DNA of 64,000 nucleotides from positions 23,411-87,410 of the forward strand of contig JAJFHQ010000037.1 in NCBI GenBank assembly GCA_021775525.1. The letters run 5' to 3'. The notes under the pieces were generated by a model that saw nothing but the letters and a program-made list of their open reading frames with translations, was not told where the DNA came from and ran no database searches. The position numbers and the translations under genes were made by a program. Origin of the DNA: Hyphomicrobiales bacterium (GTDB taxonomy: Bacteria; Pseudomonadota; Alphaproteobacteria; Rhizobiales; Methyloligellaceae). Shown here in pieces: positions 27,244 through 36,433 of this stretch. Numbering within the stretch: the first letter of the stretch is position 1; each line of letters starts with the position of its first letter.

Positions 27244-27425
27244 GACGGCTCATGTGCATAACACCATGTGCGCGCAGTCGCGGTTTAGCAAATCTGGAAT
27301 CTGTGGCCTGGAATGAGAAAGTGGTGGCGAGGCGTAATAACGTGACCGCGAGCGGGCAATATCCCTACCCGCGCTGTCCGACATCTCCTCCCCATACTGA
27401 CGCGACATGAACAAACGCAACCTGC

Positions 27426-27449
27426 TGTGTTGTATTATTATTTAACACA
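27426..27449. promoter_or_regulatory. Inverted repeat, candidate IclR operator
   Basis: TGTGTT (27426-27431) and AACACA (27444-27449) are perfect inverted halves separated by 12 AT-rich bases, in the divergent gap between the peptide operon and the IclR gene, 57 bp before the IclR ATG. The position fits a shared operator. Short halves keep confidence low. Confidence 0.4.
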
Positions 27450-27506
27450 TGTTGTTATGATTCAATATCGTAATAAGCACCGGCTCCATGGTCAAGAGAG
27501 ATATGA

Positions 27507-28328
27507 ATGGCTGTCATCCGCCATGATTCACCTGCGCGTGAACGTCCCGACACATTATTCGTGGGCTCGGTCGAAAAAGGCTTTGCGGTGCTGCATGCCT
27601 TTCGCACCGGACAGAGAGAACTGGGCCTGCGCGATTTAAGCCTGTCACAGATTTCACAGATTTCCGGTCTCGAAAAAAGCGCGTCTCAGCGCTTCACCAA
27701 CACATTGGTGAAACTTGGATACCTGGAGAAGGACGAGCGCACGCGCCGTTACAGACCTGCGCTCGGGCTGATAGATTTTTACTACACGTATATGGTCAGC
27801 AACCGGCTGGCTGAAATTGCCATGCCCCGGCTGATCGAGGCGAGCCAGAAACATGGAACGACAGTCAATCTGTGCGAGCAGGTCGGCACGGATGTCATCT
27901 ATACGATCAGGGTACCGCATCAAAAAGCCTTTTTCCGCGCCACCGTCCCTGGCCGGCGCATGCCGGCATACTGCACTGCCCCGGGATTGGTAATCCTGGC
28001 GAACCGCACCGAGGAAGAGACGGAAACTATTCTCTCCACATCAATCATGGAGCCCATGACCAAGTGGACGATCACCGAGCCGAAGCAAGTACGCAAACGC
28101 ATTGAGGACGCACGTAGAGACGGCTATTCCATCAGTGCTCAGCAATCCATGGTCCACGAAATCTCTACAGCAGCCCCCGTCCTCGACAGCGAAGGCCGCG
28201 CGTTTGCCGCCGTCCAGATACCAGTCTATATGCCGGAATGGACCACCGAAATGGTGGAAGAAAAGATCGTCCCTCTTGTCATCGAAACAGCGCGAGCTAT
28301 CTCCGGTTCCTATTTCTCGGAGAGTTGA
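27507..28328 (+). CDS. IclR family transcriptional regulator
   Basis: 273 residues. N-terminal winged helix-turn-helix (about 17-80; LSLSQISQISGLEKSASQRFTNTL cut around the recognition helix), then an IclR effector domain (about 85-265) with C-terminal AAPVLDSEGRAFAAVQI. Divergent from the peptide transporter operon and probably its regulator, with a peptide breakdown product as effector (inference from gene order). GAGAGAT lies upstream of the ATG. Confidence 0.92.
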   Translation: MAVIRHDSPARERPDTLFVGSVEKGFAVLHAFRTGQRELGLRDLSLSQISQISGLEKSASQRFTNTLVKLGYLEKDERTRRYRPALGLIDFYYTYMVSNRLAEIAMPRLIEASQKHGTTVNLCEQVGTDVIYTIRVPHQKAFFRATVPGRRMPAYCTAPGLVILANRTEEETETILSTSIMEPMTKWTITEPKQVRKRIEDARRDGYSISAQQSMVHEISTAAPVLDSEGRAFAAVQIPVYMPEWTTEMVEEKIVPLVIETARAISGSYFSES

Positions 28329-28342
28329 GGCTTTGCCCTTCA

Positions 28343-29281
28343 ATGAATGATCCCGAGCCAAAACATTCCCGCAAAAGCAAGCGGCACGATCCGCTGGCCT
28401 GCGCCTTGTGGATGATCCTGTCCTGCGCACTGCTGGCCGGGCTCGCCACGGTTGGCAGGTACGTGGTCACAGCCGGTGTTCCTCCCTTTCAGGTCGTCTT
28501 CCTGAGGGTGATCTTTGCTTTCATCACGCTGCTTCCGCTGACGGCGCTACATGGCAATGCATTTTTCCGCACCAACCATTGGCAACTCTACGGCCTGCGG
28601 GCAGTGACAGGTACTGTTGCCATGCTTTGCTGGTTCTCGGCACTGGCACTGATAACCGTTGGAGATGTCACCGCGATCAGCTTTCTCGCGCCGCTCTTCA
28701 CGACCATAGGCGCGGCTCTTTTCCTGGGGGAGATCGTGCGGGTCAGGCGCTGGGCAGCAACGTTTGTCGGTCTTGTGGGCGCGCTCGTCATTCTTCGCCC
28801 GGGCGTAGTGGAACTCAGCCTCGGGAGTTGGCTTGCCGTCGCATCCGCCATTGCCATGGGAATTTCGTCTGTTTTCATCAAGCGCCTGGCCGATGGCGAC
28901 CATCCGGACAAGGTGGTCTTCATCTCCCTTATCTGCCAGGCACCGCTCACGCTCCTGCCCGCTCTATACGTCTGGCAATCACCCGCGCCGGGCCTCTGGC
29001 CCTATCTCATTGCCATGGGGCCTCTCGCCACGCTTGGTCACGTTACGCTGACACGCGCCTTTGCCGCTGCGGATGCCTCCTTCACCATGACGTTTGATTT
29101 CGCACGGCTGCCATTTGCAGTTGCGTTCGGCTACGCGGTGTTCGGAGAGATCATCGATCTGTGGACATGGATCGGCGCGGCCATCATCTTTGCCGCAAGC
29201 CTGTTCATCGTTCACCGCGAGGCGCAATTGAAGCAGCAAACCGCAAGCGCCTCTGTCGGTCCGATCAGCCCGAGGGTTTAG
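28343..29281 (+). CDS. EamA/DMT superfamily transporter
   Basis: 312 residues, about ten membrane helices in two EamA repeats, with an N-terminal polar stretch (MNDPEPKHSRKSKRHDP). PEYLAAL-like family features are seen in FQVVFLRVIFAFI and FLAPLFTTIGAALFLGE. Probably exports an amino acid or metabolite produced by the peptide operon. Begins 14 bp after the IclR stop and may be translationally coupled; no good ribosome site is visible. Its stop overlaps the convergent GST stop. Confidence 0.88.
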   Translation: MNDPEPKHSRKSKRHDPLACALWMILSCALLAGLATVGRYVVTAGVPPFQVVFLRVIFAFITLLPLTALHGNAFFRTNHWQLYGLRAVTGTVAMLCWFSALALITVGDVTAISFLAPLFTTIGAALFLGEIVRVRRWAATFVGLVGALVILRPGVVELSLGSWLAVASAIAMGISSVFIKRLADGDHPDKVVFISLICQAPLTLLPALYVWQSPAPGLWPYLIAMGPLATLGHVTLTRAFAAADASFTMTFDFARLPFAVAFGYAVFGEIIDLWTWIGAAIIFAASLFIVHREAQLKQQTASASVGPISPRV

Positions 29282-29970
29282 CGCTGCAGATATTGCGTAG
29301 CGCCGTACATATTCTCCCAATGCTGATCATCGATGGGTCCGGTACGCGGCGAAGCACCGACCACGTCCAGTGCCCGTTTCACAGCATCGCGCGCACCAAC
29401 ACGCTCAGCCCATGCCTGCACATGGGGCACTTCAGCAGGGTCCTGACCGCGGCCCGAGAAGTTCACTGCCCATGGCCAAAGCGCCATATCGGCAATGGAA
29501 TACTCACCCGCAATATAGTCCCGCGCCACGAGCGCTTTTTCCATGACGCGGTAGAGCCTGTTGCATTCCCTGGCATAACGATCTCGGGCATAGGCAACCT
29601 CGTCCCGGGCGTAGTTGTGGAAATGATTATACTGGCCGAACATCGGTCCGATGCTTGCCATCTGGAACATCAACCACTGCATGACATCATAGCGGGCGCT
29701 CCCCTTTTCAGGCAAGAAGTGCCCTGTTTTTTCAGCCAGATAAATGAGGATGGCGCCAGATTCGAACACCGCGATGGGCCCACTGTCGGGACCGTCCGGG
29801 TCGAGGATCGCCGGAATTTTATTATTGGGACTGATGTTGAGAAACTCGGGTGTGAACTGGTCACCACGCCCGATATCGATGACATGGGTTTGGTATTTCA
29901 GGCCCGTCTCTTCGAGCATGATCGCAACTTTGCGGGCGTTCGATGTGTACCAGATATAGAAATCGATCAT
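29278..29970 (-). CDS. Glutathione S-transferase family protein
   Basis: 230 residues: thioredoxin-like N-domain (MIDFYIWYTSNARKVAIML, with the cis-Pro in NNKIPAI) and an all-helical C-domain ending in the DMALWPWA motif that is typical of bacterial Yfcg/Ure2p-like GSTs. GGAG lies 8 nt before the ATG at 29970. Starts 29 bp after the M20 stop, so the two are probably an operon; a role in breaking down glutathione-conjugated or gamma-glutamyl compounds is possible but unproven. Confidence 0.9.
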   Translation of the reverse strand: MIDFYIWYTSNARKVAIMLEETGLKYQTHVIDIGRGDQFTPEFLNISPNNKIPAILDPDGPDSGPIAVFESGAILIYLAEKTGHFLPEKGSARYDVMQWLMFQMASIGPMFGQYNHFHNYARDEVAYARDRYARECNRLYRVMEKALVARDYIAGEYSIADMALWPWAVNFSGRGQDPAEVPHVQAWAERVGARDAVKRALDVVGASPRTGPIDDQHWENMYGATQYLQR

Positions 29971-29998
29971 GGCGTTTTCTCCAAAGTCGAATGAGACT

Positions 29999-31138
29999 CT
30001 ATTCCAGGCTCTCCAGCAATCCGGCCAGCAACCGGCATCGGGGCACCAGAGACGAGACCAGCAAATGCTCCCCGAACGTATGCGCCCCCGCGCCCGCCAC
30101 GCCAAGGCCATCCAGGGTTGCCAGGCCAAGCGCCCCGGTAAAGTTTCCATCGCTACCACCACCAGACTGGCAATGGCCGAATTCCAGGCCTATCTCCTGT
30201 GCTAGCCCTCGCCCCACTTCATAGAGCTGCATGGTTTTCTCATGGGGGTATGCAACCGGCCTGACAACGCCCTGCTCGATCTCGATGCGCACCCCGTCTT
30301 CTTCGCCAGCGAGTGAATGAACGCGATCACGCACTTCTTCGAGCAATTCATCGTTCGGGGCAACGCACAGCACCTGAGCCTCGCACAAGACCGCGACCAC
30401 ATTGACGAAAGTTCCGCCATGAAGGGTGCCGACCGAATAGGTGGTGCCGCGATCATAATCGGTCATCGCCTCGATGCGGGTGATGAGCTGCGCCATTTTG
30501 GCAATGGCACTGCGCCCCTGCGCCTTGGTCAAACCGGCATGCGATGGGGTGCCGTGCGTGCGCACGATAAAGCGCTGGATGGCGTGTCGGCCAGTCACAA
30601 CATCGCCCCAGGGACGTAGCGGCTCGGGAACGAGAATATATTTGTGCTTTTTGGCTTCTTCCTCGATACGCTGGCGCGATGACGGGCTGCCTACTTCCTC
30701 ATCGGGCGTGAACATGTAGGTGACGGGGAGCTCGGTCGAGATTTTTTCTCGCTGGAGGGCGCGCATCGCCTCGAGGCCGATCCGCGCGCCACCCTTCATA
30801 TCCAGTATGCCGGGCCCGAAAACCTTGTCGCCATCCCGGCGGATTGGCAATCGCTTTTCCAATGTGCCCACCTCGTGCACCGTGTCGAGATGGCTCAGCA
30901 CCAGAATACCGGGACCGGGTTCCCCGCCCTTGCCCGCAAGCTGGCCGGTGACCACATCGCCAAAACCTCCCTCGCCCGGCAGCCGGTCTGTTTGCGCCCC
31001 AAGTTCATCCAGCGCAGTCATGGCGAGGTCCATCATGGCATTGACACCATTGATATGGTGCGACGGGCTTTCCACGCCTGACCAGGCGATGATGCCTTCG
31101 AGAATCTCATCTTCGTCAAATGCACTTTCGTTCGGCAT
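29999..31138 (-). CDS. M20 family metallopeptidase (glutamate carboxypeptidase type)
   Basis: 379 residues. Motifs LSHLDTVHEVGT (His and Asp), GPGILDMKGG (bridging Asp), TPDEEVGS (catalytic Glu pair) and the His near the C-terminus (GAGAHTFGEH). This pattern is closer to CPG2/ArgE-like enzymes than to the two M20 paralogues in the operon at 18916-21745. It removes C-terminal glutamate or acyl groups in known relatives. GGAGAG lies upstream of the ATG. Confidence 0.92.
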   Translation of the reverse strand: MPNESAFDEDEILEGIIAWSGVESPSHHINGVNAMMDLAMTALDELGAQTDRLPGEGGFGDVVTGQLAGKGGEPGPGILVLSHLDTVHEVGTLEKRLPIRRDGDKVFGPGILDMKGGARIGLEAMRALQREKISTELPVTYMFTPDEEVGSPSSRQRIEEEAKKHKYILVPEPLRPWGDVVTGRHAIQRFIVRTHGTPSHAGLTKAQGRSAIAKMAQLITRIEAMTDYDRGTTYSVGTLHGGTFVNVVAVLCEAQVLCVAPNDELLEEVRDRVHSLAGEEDGVRIEIEQGVVRPVAYPHEKTMQLYEVGRGLAQEIGLEFGHCQSGGGSDGNFTGALGLATLDGLGVAGAGAHTFGEHLLVSSLVPRCRLLAGLLESLE

Positions 31139-31447
31139 CGCGACACACTCTCCTCTTGCGATCGGGTCGATAGAAATCGCACGCCGACCCTATTTCTAAA
31201 ATGGACAAATGCGGCGATCCTGTCACGCATGTCGTGACCATCCAGATCAGAGCCCTCAGCAATAAAAGATCATTTGGCAGCTACAGGGTCGATTACGTTA
31301 GCTTGGGGTTGCTGGCTTCAGACCTAGCTGCAGGAGACCCCGCAGTGTTGCCCGACAAATCTCGTCCCGTGCAAGAACAGTGAGGCCGGGTCCGCTACTC
31401 CTCTCGCAATGATGGTGGGCCGTTGGCGGTTATGGTGAAACCGGACC
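31139..31447. other. Intergenic region, no gene seen
   Basis: A 309-bp spacer upstream of the M20 gene and downstream of the beta-barrel gene. Only a 7-bp inverted repeat with a 47-nt loop (GGGTCCG at 31388, CGGACCC at 31442) stands out, too loose to call. Confidence 0.5.
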
Positions 31448-33001
31448 CTAGCGCCGCAGGCGCAGACCCATCCGCACTTCATCGACCGCATAGTCGCCGC
31501 CGGGCTCGGAACTGAAGGATTCCAGGTGCTCATAGCCGAGCATCAACGCGACCGAGCGGGATAGATTATACTCACCCGTGAGCCCGATTACCCACTCCTT
31601 GTCTTCCTCATCGCTGCCGGCAGAGGTCTCGATCTCGTATCCTATCGAAGCCCCGAGCAGCATGTGCTGGCGCGGGCGATGCTCAACCGACACCACGACC
31701 GCGCGGACAATGTTTCCCGCAGACCCGATCTCTGTTGTTTCGGCCACCTCGGAACTCGCATCAAGGCGCACCGTTGTGAGGCCCGAAGCCAGCCATTCAA
31801 GACCGGCGTTGAAGATCAACCCATCGACGTCTTTTAGTGAAGCATCATCGGGTTTCTGGATGGCATAGCCCGCACTCGCCTCGCCGGTCAGCTTGCCCGT
31901 CAATTTGAACGACAACCCGCCCTGCACATCATGTCCATTTGAGCCATTGCGGGTACCGTCATCGTCTATGGGTTCAGCAAAATCTCGTTCATTGGTGCTG
32001 GTTTCAAAAAAAGCCGAGACCCCAGGCTGAAACTCGTAGGCAACACGCCCGGTCAGACGGCGCTCGGTATAATCCCGGTCGTCATTATTCACGATGGCTC
32101 CGGTATCAGTCGTGCCGTCATCAAAATCCTCTTCCGAGATATTGCCGCGCAGCGTCAGCGTCACGCGGTTGAAGGTGTGGTTTCCTTCCAGCAAGGCATC
32201 GCGGTTGCGCGTCTTGGCACGTTCCGCCGCATTGTCGGGGAAGTCTGTCGAGGAACGATCTTCGAAAGACTCGCTGTAATTCGTTTCCGCCACCAGGTTC
32301 GTGGTGCTGAGAATATCGAGACGCCCGGTGGCGCCCGCCTCAAAGGTCTCCTCATTCTCAGTCGTGAAGCGGTCATGATAAGAGCGGACACCGCTCAACG
32401 TGCCGGTAAGTGAGTGCCGGTTCCAGTCCGACTGGAGCCTCAGGCTGGGTCTCAGCTCAAGCGACCAGTCGGCTTCCTGGCTTGTCGATGAGAGGAAGAT
32501 ATTGTCGTTGTAAACGGTCTCCGACATCAGCTCGGGAAATAGCAGGAAGCTCCCCATCCTGATGCCAAGCGCGGCATAGGGGTCTTCTTCCTCGGTTTCA
32601 TCCACAGTATCCTGGTCGCGGGATTGCTGTGACGTCGCGATGTTATCACGATCCAGCCTGTCGCCGAACCCGCGGCCTGTCGTATTTTCATCCTCCCCTT
32701 GCGTATCCGGCGATGCGGTGTCGCGCAGTCCGTCAGCGCCCTCTCTCTCCCGGGCTCCCCGTTCAGATTGTTCGTCCTGTTCCGGATCGAGAATACCCCG
32801 CAAACCATTGAGCTCGGTCTCCTCCCTGCGCCGGTCATTCTCGGCATCGATCTCCTGCTGCTCACTTTGTTGACCAGCCGTTTGTGCCCATGCAGGCATG
32901 GCAATTAGTCCTGCTGCCGCAAGGGCTGCGAAAGTGAGAGGCACAAACAGGAGTTTCTTCAGATGCGGCAATGGGCTCCACCTCGAACAGCATGAATTCA
33001 C
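31448..33001 (-). CDS. Outer membrane beta-barrel protein (BBP2-type)
   Basis: 517 residues: signal peptide ending AWAQ (about 37-40), a long acidic, Gln/Glu-rich linker (40-150), then a beta-barrel region with alternating hydrophobic strands from FPELMSETVYNDNIF onward and a C-terminal VRMGLRLRR-like end. Resembles the BBP2_2 (PF10082) group, often found in exopolysaccharide loci. Divergent from the KpsF-type isomerase. Transport function is not shown; the barrel may be a secretin-like export channel. Confidence 0.8.
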   Translation of the reverse strand: MNSCCSRWSPLPHLKKLLFVPLTFAALAAAGLIAMPAWAQTAGQQSEQQEIDAENDRRREETELNGLRGILDPEQDEQSERGAREREGADGLRDTASPDTQGEDENTTGRGFGDRLDRDNIATSQQSRDQDTVDETEEEDPYAALGIRMGSFLLFPELMSETVYNDNIFLSSTSQEADWSLELRPSLRLQSDWNRHSLTGTLSGVRSYHDRFTTENEETFEAGATGRLDILSTTNLVAETNYSESFEDRSSTDFPDNAAERAKTRNRDALLEGNHTFNRVTLTLRGNISEEDFDDGTTDTGAIVNNDDRDYTERRLTGRVAYEFQPGVSAFFETSTNERDFAEPIDDDGTRNGSNGHDVQGGLSFKLTGKLTGEASAGYAIQKPDDASLKDVDGLIFNAGLEWLASGLTTVRLDASSEVAETTEIGSAGNIVRAVVVSVEHRPRQHMLLGASIGYEIETSAGSDEEDKEWVIGLTGEYNLSRSVALMLGYEHLESFSSEPGGDYAVDEVRMGLRLRR

Positions 33002-33203
33002 AGCACCCTTGCGGGGCCATGCAGATACGCACTACCGTTGTCGCGGTGAGCCTACGGCCAACACAGTTAAGGATGCGTTTACCATAATCGCCGGTTTGGG
33101 GCCTCGAATGTGTCCGCCTGCGGCACAAAACCGGCTGGTATCGCTTAAGGTGAGCGCGTATGGTGCGGCGCAAATCACCCGAGTGTTTGGAGTTACAAAG
33201 CGC

Positions 33204-34232
33204 ATGCCGGTTACCGTCAGAGACAAGACCAGCGACACGTCCCCTGCCGCGCCCTCAAGCCAGCAGAACGAGACGCTGATTTCTTCTGCAAAGCGCACCC
33301 TAGAAATTGAATGCCAGGGCCTGCGCGCGCTGGAAGATGCGCTCAGTGACGGCCTGTCGGAAAGCTTCGCTCAAGCTGTACGGCTCATTCGCGGGGCTGA
33401 AGGACGCCTGATCGTCAGCGGTATCGGCAAGAGCGGCCATGTGGCGCAAAAGGTGGCCGCCACGCTTGCCTCAACCGGTACCCCGTCTTTTTTCGTTCAT
33501 ACCAGCGAAGCCAGCCATGGTGATCTTGGCATGATCACACATAATGATGTGGTGCTGGCATTTTCCTGGTCAGGCGAAACACCGGAATTCTCCAACCTCA
33601 TCACATATGCAGGGCGCTTTGCCGTCCCGCTGATTTCCATTACCTCGCGAGCAGACAGCACGCTGGCGAATGCAGCGCAGGTGGTGCTTGCCCTGCCACA
33701 GTCAAAAGAAGCCTGTCCGCTTGGGCTCGCCCCCACCACGTCAACAGTGATGCAATTGGCGCTGGGCGATTGCCTGGCCATCGCTCTTCTGGAAAGCAGG
33801 GGGTTTTCAGCCAAGGATTTCAAAGCACTGCACCCAGGCGGTCAATTGGGAGCCAGCCTCAAATTTGTCTCCGATATCATGCATTCGGGCTCTGAGCTGC
33901 CGCTGACGGGAGGCGACACGCCCATGGGCGAGGCGCTCGTCATCATGACCGAAAAAAGCCTTGGCTGCCTCGGCATCACCGACGAGGATGGCCATTTGAT
34001 CGGCATTGTCACCGATGGCGATTTGCGCCGGCATATGGGTCCGGACCTGTTGTCGGTCCGGACCGGAGACATCATGACCCCCGACCCCAAAACGGTGACG
34101 CCGGACCTGCTTGCCAGTGCAGCCCTGGAGGTTATCAATTCGCTGAGTATCACCGCGCTGTTCGTGGTTGAAGACGGGAAGCCCGTCGGCCTTATTCACG
34201 TGCACGACTTGCTGCGCACCGGCGTAGCTTAA
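33204..34232 (+). CDS. kpsF: KpsF/GutQ-type sugar-phosphate isomerase (D-arabinose 5-phosphate isomerase)
   Basis: 342 residues. SIS domain (about 30-175) with SGIGKSGHVAQK and HTSEASHGDLG, followed by two CBS domains (about 205-342). The enzyme makes D-arabinose 5-phosphate, the first step to Kdo for LPS or capsule. The ATG at 33204 has GGAG 10 nt upstream; the frame stays open to 32898 but that would run into the divergent barrel gene. No other Kdo gene is in the window. Confidence 0.9.
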   Translation: MPVTVRDKTSDTSPAAPSSQQNETLISSAKRTLEIECQGLRALEDALSDGLSESFAQAVRLIRGAEGRLIVSGIGKSGHVAQKVAATLASTGTPSFFVHTSEASHGDLGMITHNDVVLAFSWSGETPEFSNLITYAGRFAVPLISITSRADSTLANAAQVVLALPQSKEACPLGLAPTTSTVMQLALGDCLAIALLESRGFSAKDFKALHPGGQLGASLKFVSDIMHSGSELPLTGGDTPMGEALVIMTEKSLGCLGITDEDGHLIGIVTDGDLRRHMGPDLLSVRTGDIMTPDPKTVTPDLLASAALEVINSLSITALFVVEDGKPVGLIHVHDLLRTGVA

Positions 34233-34274
34233 GGCGCGTTTAAGGTCTCCTTAAGCACCTCTGCACCACACTTA

Positions 34275-34311
34275 CCCCCTGGCCGCAGCGTAGAGAGCGG
34301 CCCGTAGGGGG
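34275..34311 (+). promoter_or_regulatory. Hairpin that pairs the ribosome binding site of the 79-aa lipoprotein
   Basis: CCCCCT (34275-34280) pairs with AGGGGG (34306-34311), and GGCCGC (34281-34286) pairs with GCGGCC (34297-34302); a 3-nt CGT bulge separates the two on the 3' side and the loop is 10 nt. AGGGGG is the ribosome binding site of the gene starting at 34317, 5 nt before the ATG, so the site is fully paired in the mRNA. A candidate thermosensor or translational switch; alternatively only part of a terminator for kpsF without a T-run. Confidence 0.6.
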
Positions 34312-34316
34312 ATTTC

Positions 34317-34556
34317 ATGAAGTCTGCGAGTTCACTTGATCGCCTGTTTATGTGCAGCCTGCTGCTGTGCCTGATGTCTGTATTTCTTACCGGATGCATG
34401 GCGGGTGCTGCCGTAAGCGTTGTCTCGCAGACGGTGAAAACCACAGCCAAGGCCGCGGGAACGGCCGCACGCATTACGATGAATGGTGCAAGGGCGGCCT
34501 CTCATACGATCACCAAGCCTTTCCGCAAGGATGAAGAAGAGGCCCCGGCCAAATAA
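34317..34556 (+). CDS. Small lipoprotein (79 aa)
   Basis: Signal peptide with lipobox FLTGC (C27), followed by a short Ala/Thr-rich helical part and an acidic-basic C-terminus (KPFRKDEEEAPAK). No family recognised. Its ribosome site AGGGGG is inside a strong hairpin. It lies 84 bp downstream of kpsF, so it may belong to the same transcript or have its own promoter. Confidence 0.75.
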   Translation: MKSASSLDRLFMCSLLLCLMSVFLTGCMAGAAVSVVSQTVKTTAKAAGTAARITMNGARAASHTITKPFRKDEEEAPAK

Positions 34557-34704
34557 CTTCAGACCCAGATTTTATGGTTAAAAATCCGTAGCATGCGGCG
34601 CTTGAGGCTTAGCGAATAGTTAGGGTCTTCCGTCCTACAATCACGACGAACTATCAGGGAAATGCTTTGCCCGGTTGTGCCGGGTCAGGAGCGTCGGGGG
34701 ACAC

Positions 34705-35487
34705 ATGGATATTGCAACAATCGCCGGCATTATTGCCGGTTCCACCGTGGTCGCCATCGCCATTATGCTTGGTGGCGATGTCGGAACTTTCGTCAACGTA
34801 CCCTCCATGCTGATCGTGATCGGCGGTGGTTTCGCGGCTACAGTTATCCGGTTTCCGTTGAAGAACGTATTTCAGGCGTTCGCGCTCGGCGGCAAGGTCG
34901 CATTCTCGCATAAGCATACCGATCCCAAGGACATGATCGACAAGATTGCCGAGCTTGCCGAACTGGTGCGCCGCGAAGGACCGCTGGCGCTCGACAATCT
35001 GGAAATCGATGACCCGTTCCTGAAGAAGGGCGCGCAATTTGTCGCCGATGGGTACGATCCGGTCTTCATCCAGGAATCCCTTGAGCTGGAACGCGACCAG
35101 AATCTCGCCCGACTTGATGAAGGCCAGCGCATTTACAAGGCAATCGGCGACGCGGCCCCAGCCTTCGGGATGATCGGGACCATCGTCGGCCTGGTGCAGA
35201 TGTTGAGCAACATGGAAGACCCCTCGACCATTGGCCCAGCCATGGCGGTGGCGTTGCTGACGACGCTGTATGGCGCTGTCATCGCCAACCTTGTCGCACT
35301 GCCCATTTCCGACAAGCTGGGCACCAAGGGCAAGATTACGGATGTCAGCACGACCCTCACAATCGATGGTGTGATGCAGCTGGCGGCAGGTAAGAACCCG
35401 AACCTAATCCGCGAAATGCTGGTTGCGTACCTGCCTGAAAAGGCGCGTGCGCAGATGTTAGAAGCCGAAGCTGCCGCACCCGCATAA
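34705..35487 (+). CDS. Flagellar motor stator protein, PomA/MotA type
   Basis: 260 residues. N-terminus MDIATIAGIIAG, four membrane helices, a cytoplasmic loop with charged residues (EGPLALDNLEIDDPFLKKGAQ) and the conserved C-terminal TM pair starting GDAAPAFGMIGTIVGLVQM, as in PomA (short MotA). Forms the ion channel of the flagellar motor with the next gene. Start at 34705 supported by GGGGGA 6 nt upstream. No other flagellar genes in the window. Confidence 0.9.
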   Translation: MDIATIAGIIAGSTVVAIAIMLGGDVGTFVNVPSMLIVIGGGFAATVIRFPLKNVFQAFALGGKVAFSHKHTDPKDMIDKIAELAELVRREGPLALDNLEIDDPFLKKGAQFVADGYDPVFIQESLELERDQNLARLDEGQRIYKAIGDAAPAFGMIGTIVGLVQMLSNMEDPSTIGPAMAVALLTTLYGAVIANLVALPISDKLGTKGKITDVSTTLTIDGVMQLAAGKNPNLIREMLVAYLPEKARAQMLEAEAAAPA

Positions 35488-35532
35488 ACACAACAATCGC
35501 GGGACTGCACCTGCATTGAACGGTACAAAATA

Positions 35533-36408
35533 ATGGCAAGAAGAAAACCAGATCCAGATCCCGGGCTACCCGAATGGCTCGTCACCTTCGCCGACTTGAT
35601 GTCGATCCTGGTGTGCTTCTTCGTCCTGCTGATTTCATTTTCTATCCAGGACAAGGAAAAGCTCCAGGTTGTCGCTGGTTCCATGCGCGAGGCCTTCGGC
35701 ATCAAATATGTAGAGCGCAAGGCCGGCATGGTGGAAAAGGAAGGCTCGCCCGTCCGCGACTATGTCAAGCGGGTGTCGCCCATGGCGCGCGAGATGGACT
35801 CCGATTTTGCCGAAAAGAGCCACGACCTGCGTCGCAAGCAGGGTCCCGAAGCCAATACCCACGATATCGAGAAAACCACTATCGAACTGCCCCGTCATTT
35901 TGCCGTGGCCGCCGCGTCATTGCGCCAGGCGTGGAAGGAATTGCCTGAAATTACCGACCTTTCAAACAACATCCAGGTCGAGGAGACCCCGGAAGGCCTG
36001 CACATCCAGCTTGTCGATCAGGAAGGGCGTTCCATGTTCCCGCAAGGATCGGTCACGCCTTATGAGCGTACGAAAAAACTGTTGGCGAAAATGGCGCCGG
36101 TGTTGCGGGGACTGCCAAACCGCATCCAGATTACTGGTCATACGGATGCCGCCCGCCTCTATGCCAAGCCAGGTTATTCCTTGTGGGATCTCTCCGCCGA
36201 CAGGGCCAAGGCAGCACGCCGCATTCTCGCCGAGGGCGGCCTGCCCCATGACCGCTTCTATTCAGTCTCCGGACGCGCCGATGCAGAACCACTCTTTCCC
36301 GAAGACCCGTTCCTGGCCTCGAACCGGCGCATTTCCATCCTTGTGATGGCGGAAGCCCCGCCTTTCCCGATTGACCACAAACCACAGGCGGCCAGGAAAC
36401 AGCGTTAG
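35533..36408 (+). CDS. Flagellar motor protein, MotB/PomB type (OmpA domain)
   Basis: 291 residues. One N-terminal TM with the conserved ion-binding Asp in FADLMS (D21), a linker, and an OmpA-like peptidoglycan-binding domain (about 150-280; ITGHTDAAR, LSADRAKAARRIL, NRRISILV). Anchors the stator to the cell wall. 45 bp after the MotA-type gene, probably one operon. Whether H+ or Na+ drives it is not decided by these residues. Confidence 0.92.
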   Translation: MARRKPDPDPGLPEWLVTFADLMSILVCFFVLLISFSIQDKEKLQVVAGSMREAFGIKYVERKAGMVEKEGSPVRDYVKRVSPMAREMDSDFAEKSHDLRRKQGPEANTHDIEKTTIELPRHFAVAAASLRQAWKELPEITDLSNNIQVEETPEGLHIQLVDQEGRSMFPQGSVTPYERTKKLLAKMAPVLRGLPNRIQITGHTDAARLYAKPGYSLWDLSADRAKAARRILAEGGLPHDRFYSVSGRADAEPLFPEDPFLASNRRISILVMAEAPPFPIDHKPQAARKQR

Positions 36409-36433
36409 AGGGTTTGTTGGACCGGTATAAGTT

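Noticed and set aside
28238..28342. Upstream extension of the EamA gene
   Set aside because: It would overlap the end of the IclR gene and adds a non-hydrophobic, unconserved-looking stretch; ATG 28343 gives a normal DMT start.
31388..31448. Inverted repeat GGGTCCG / CGGACCC
   Set aside because: A 47-nt loop with 7-bp arms is likely by chance.
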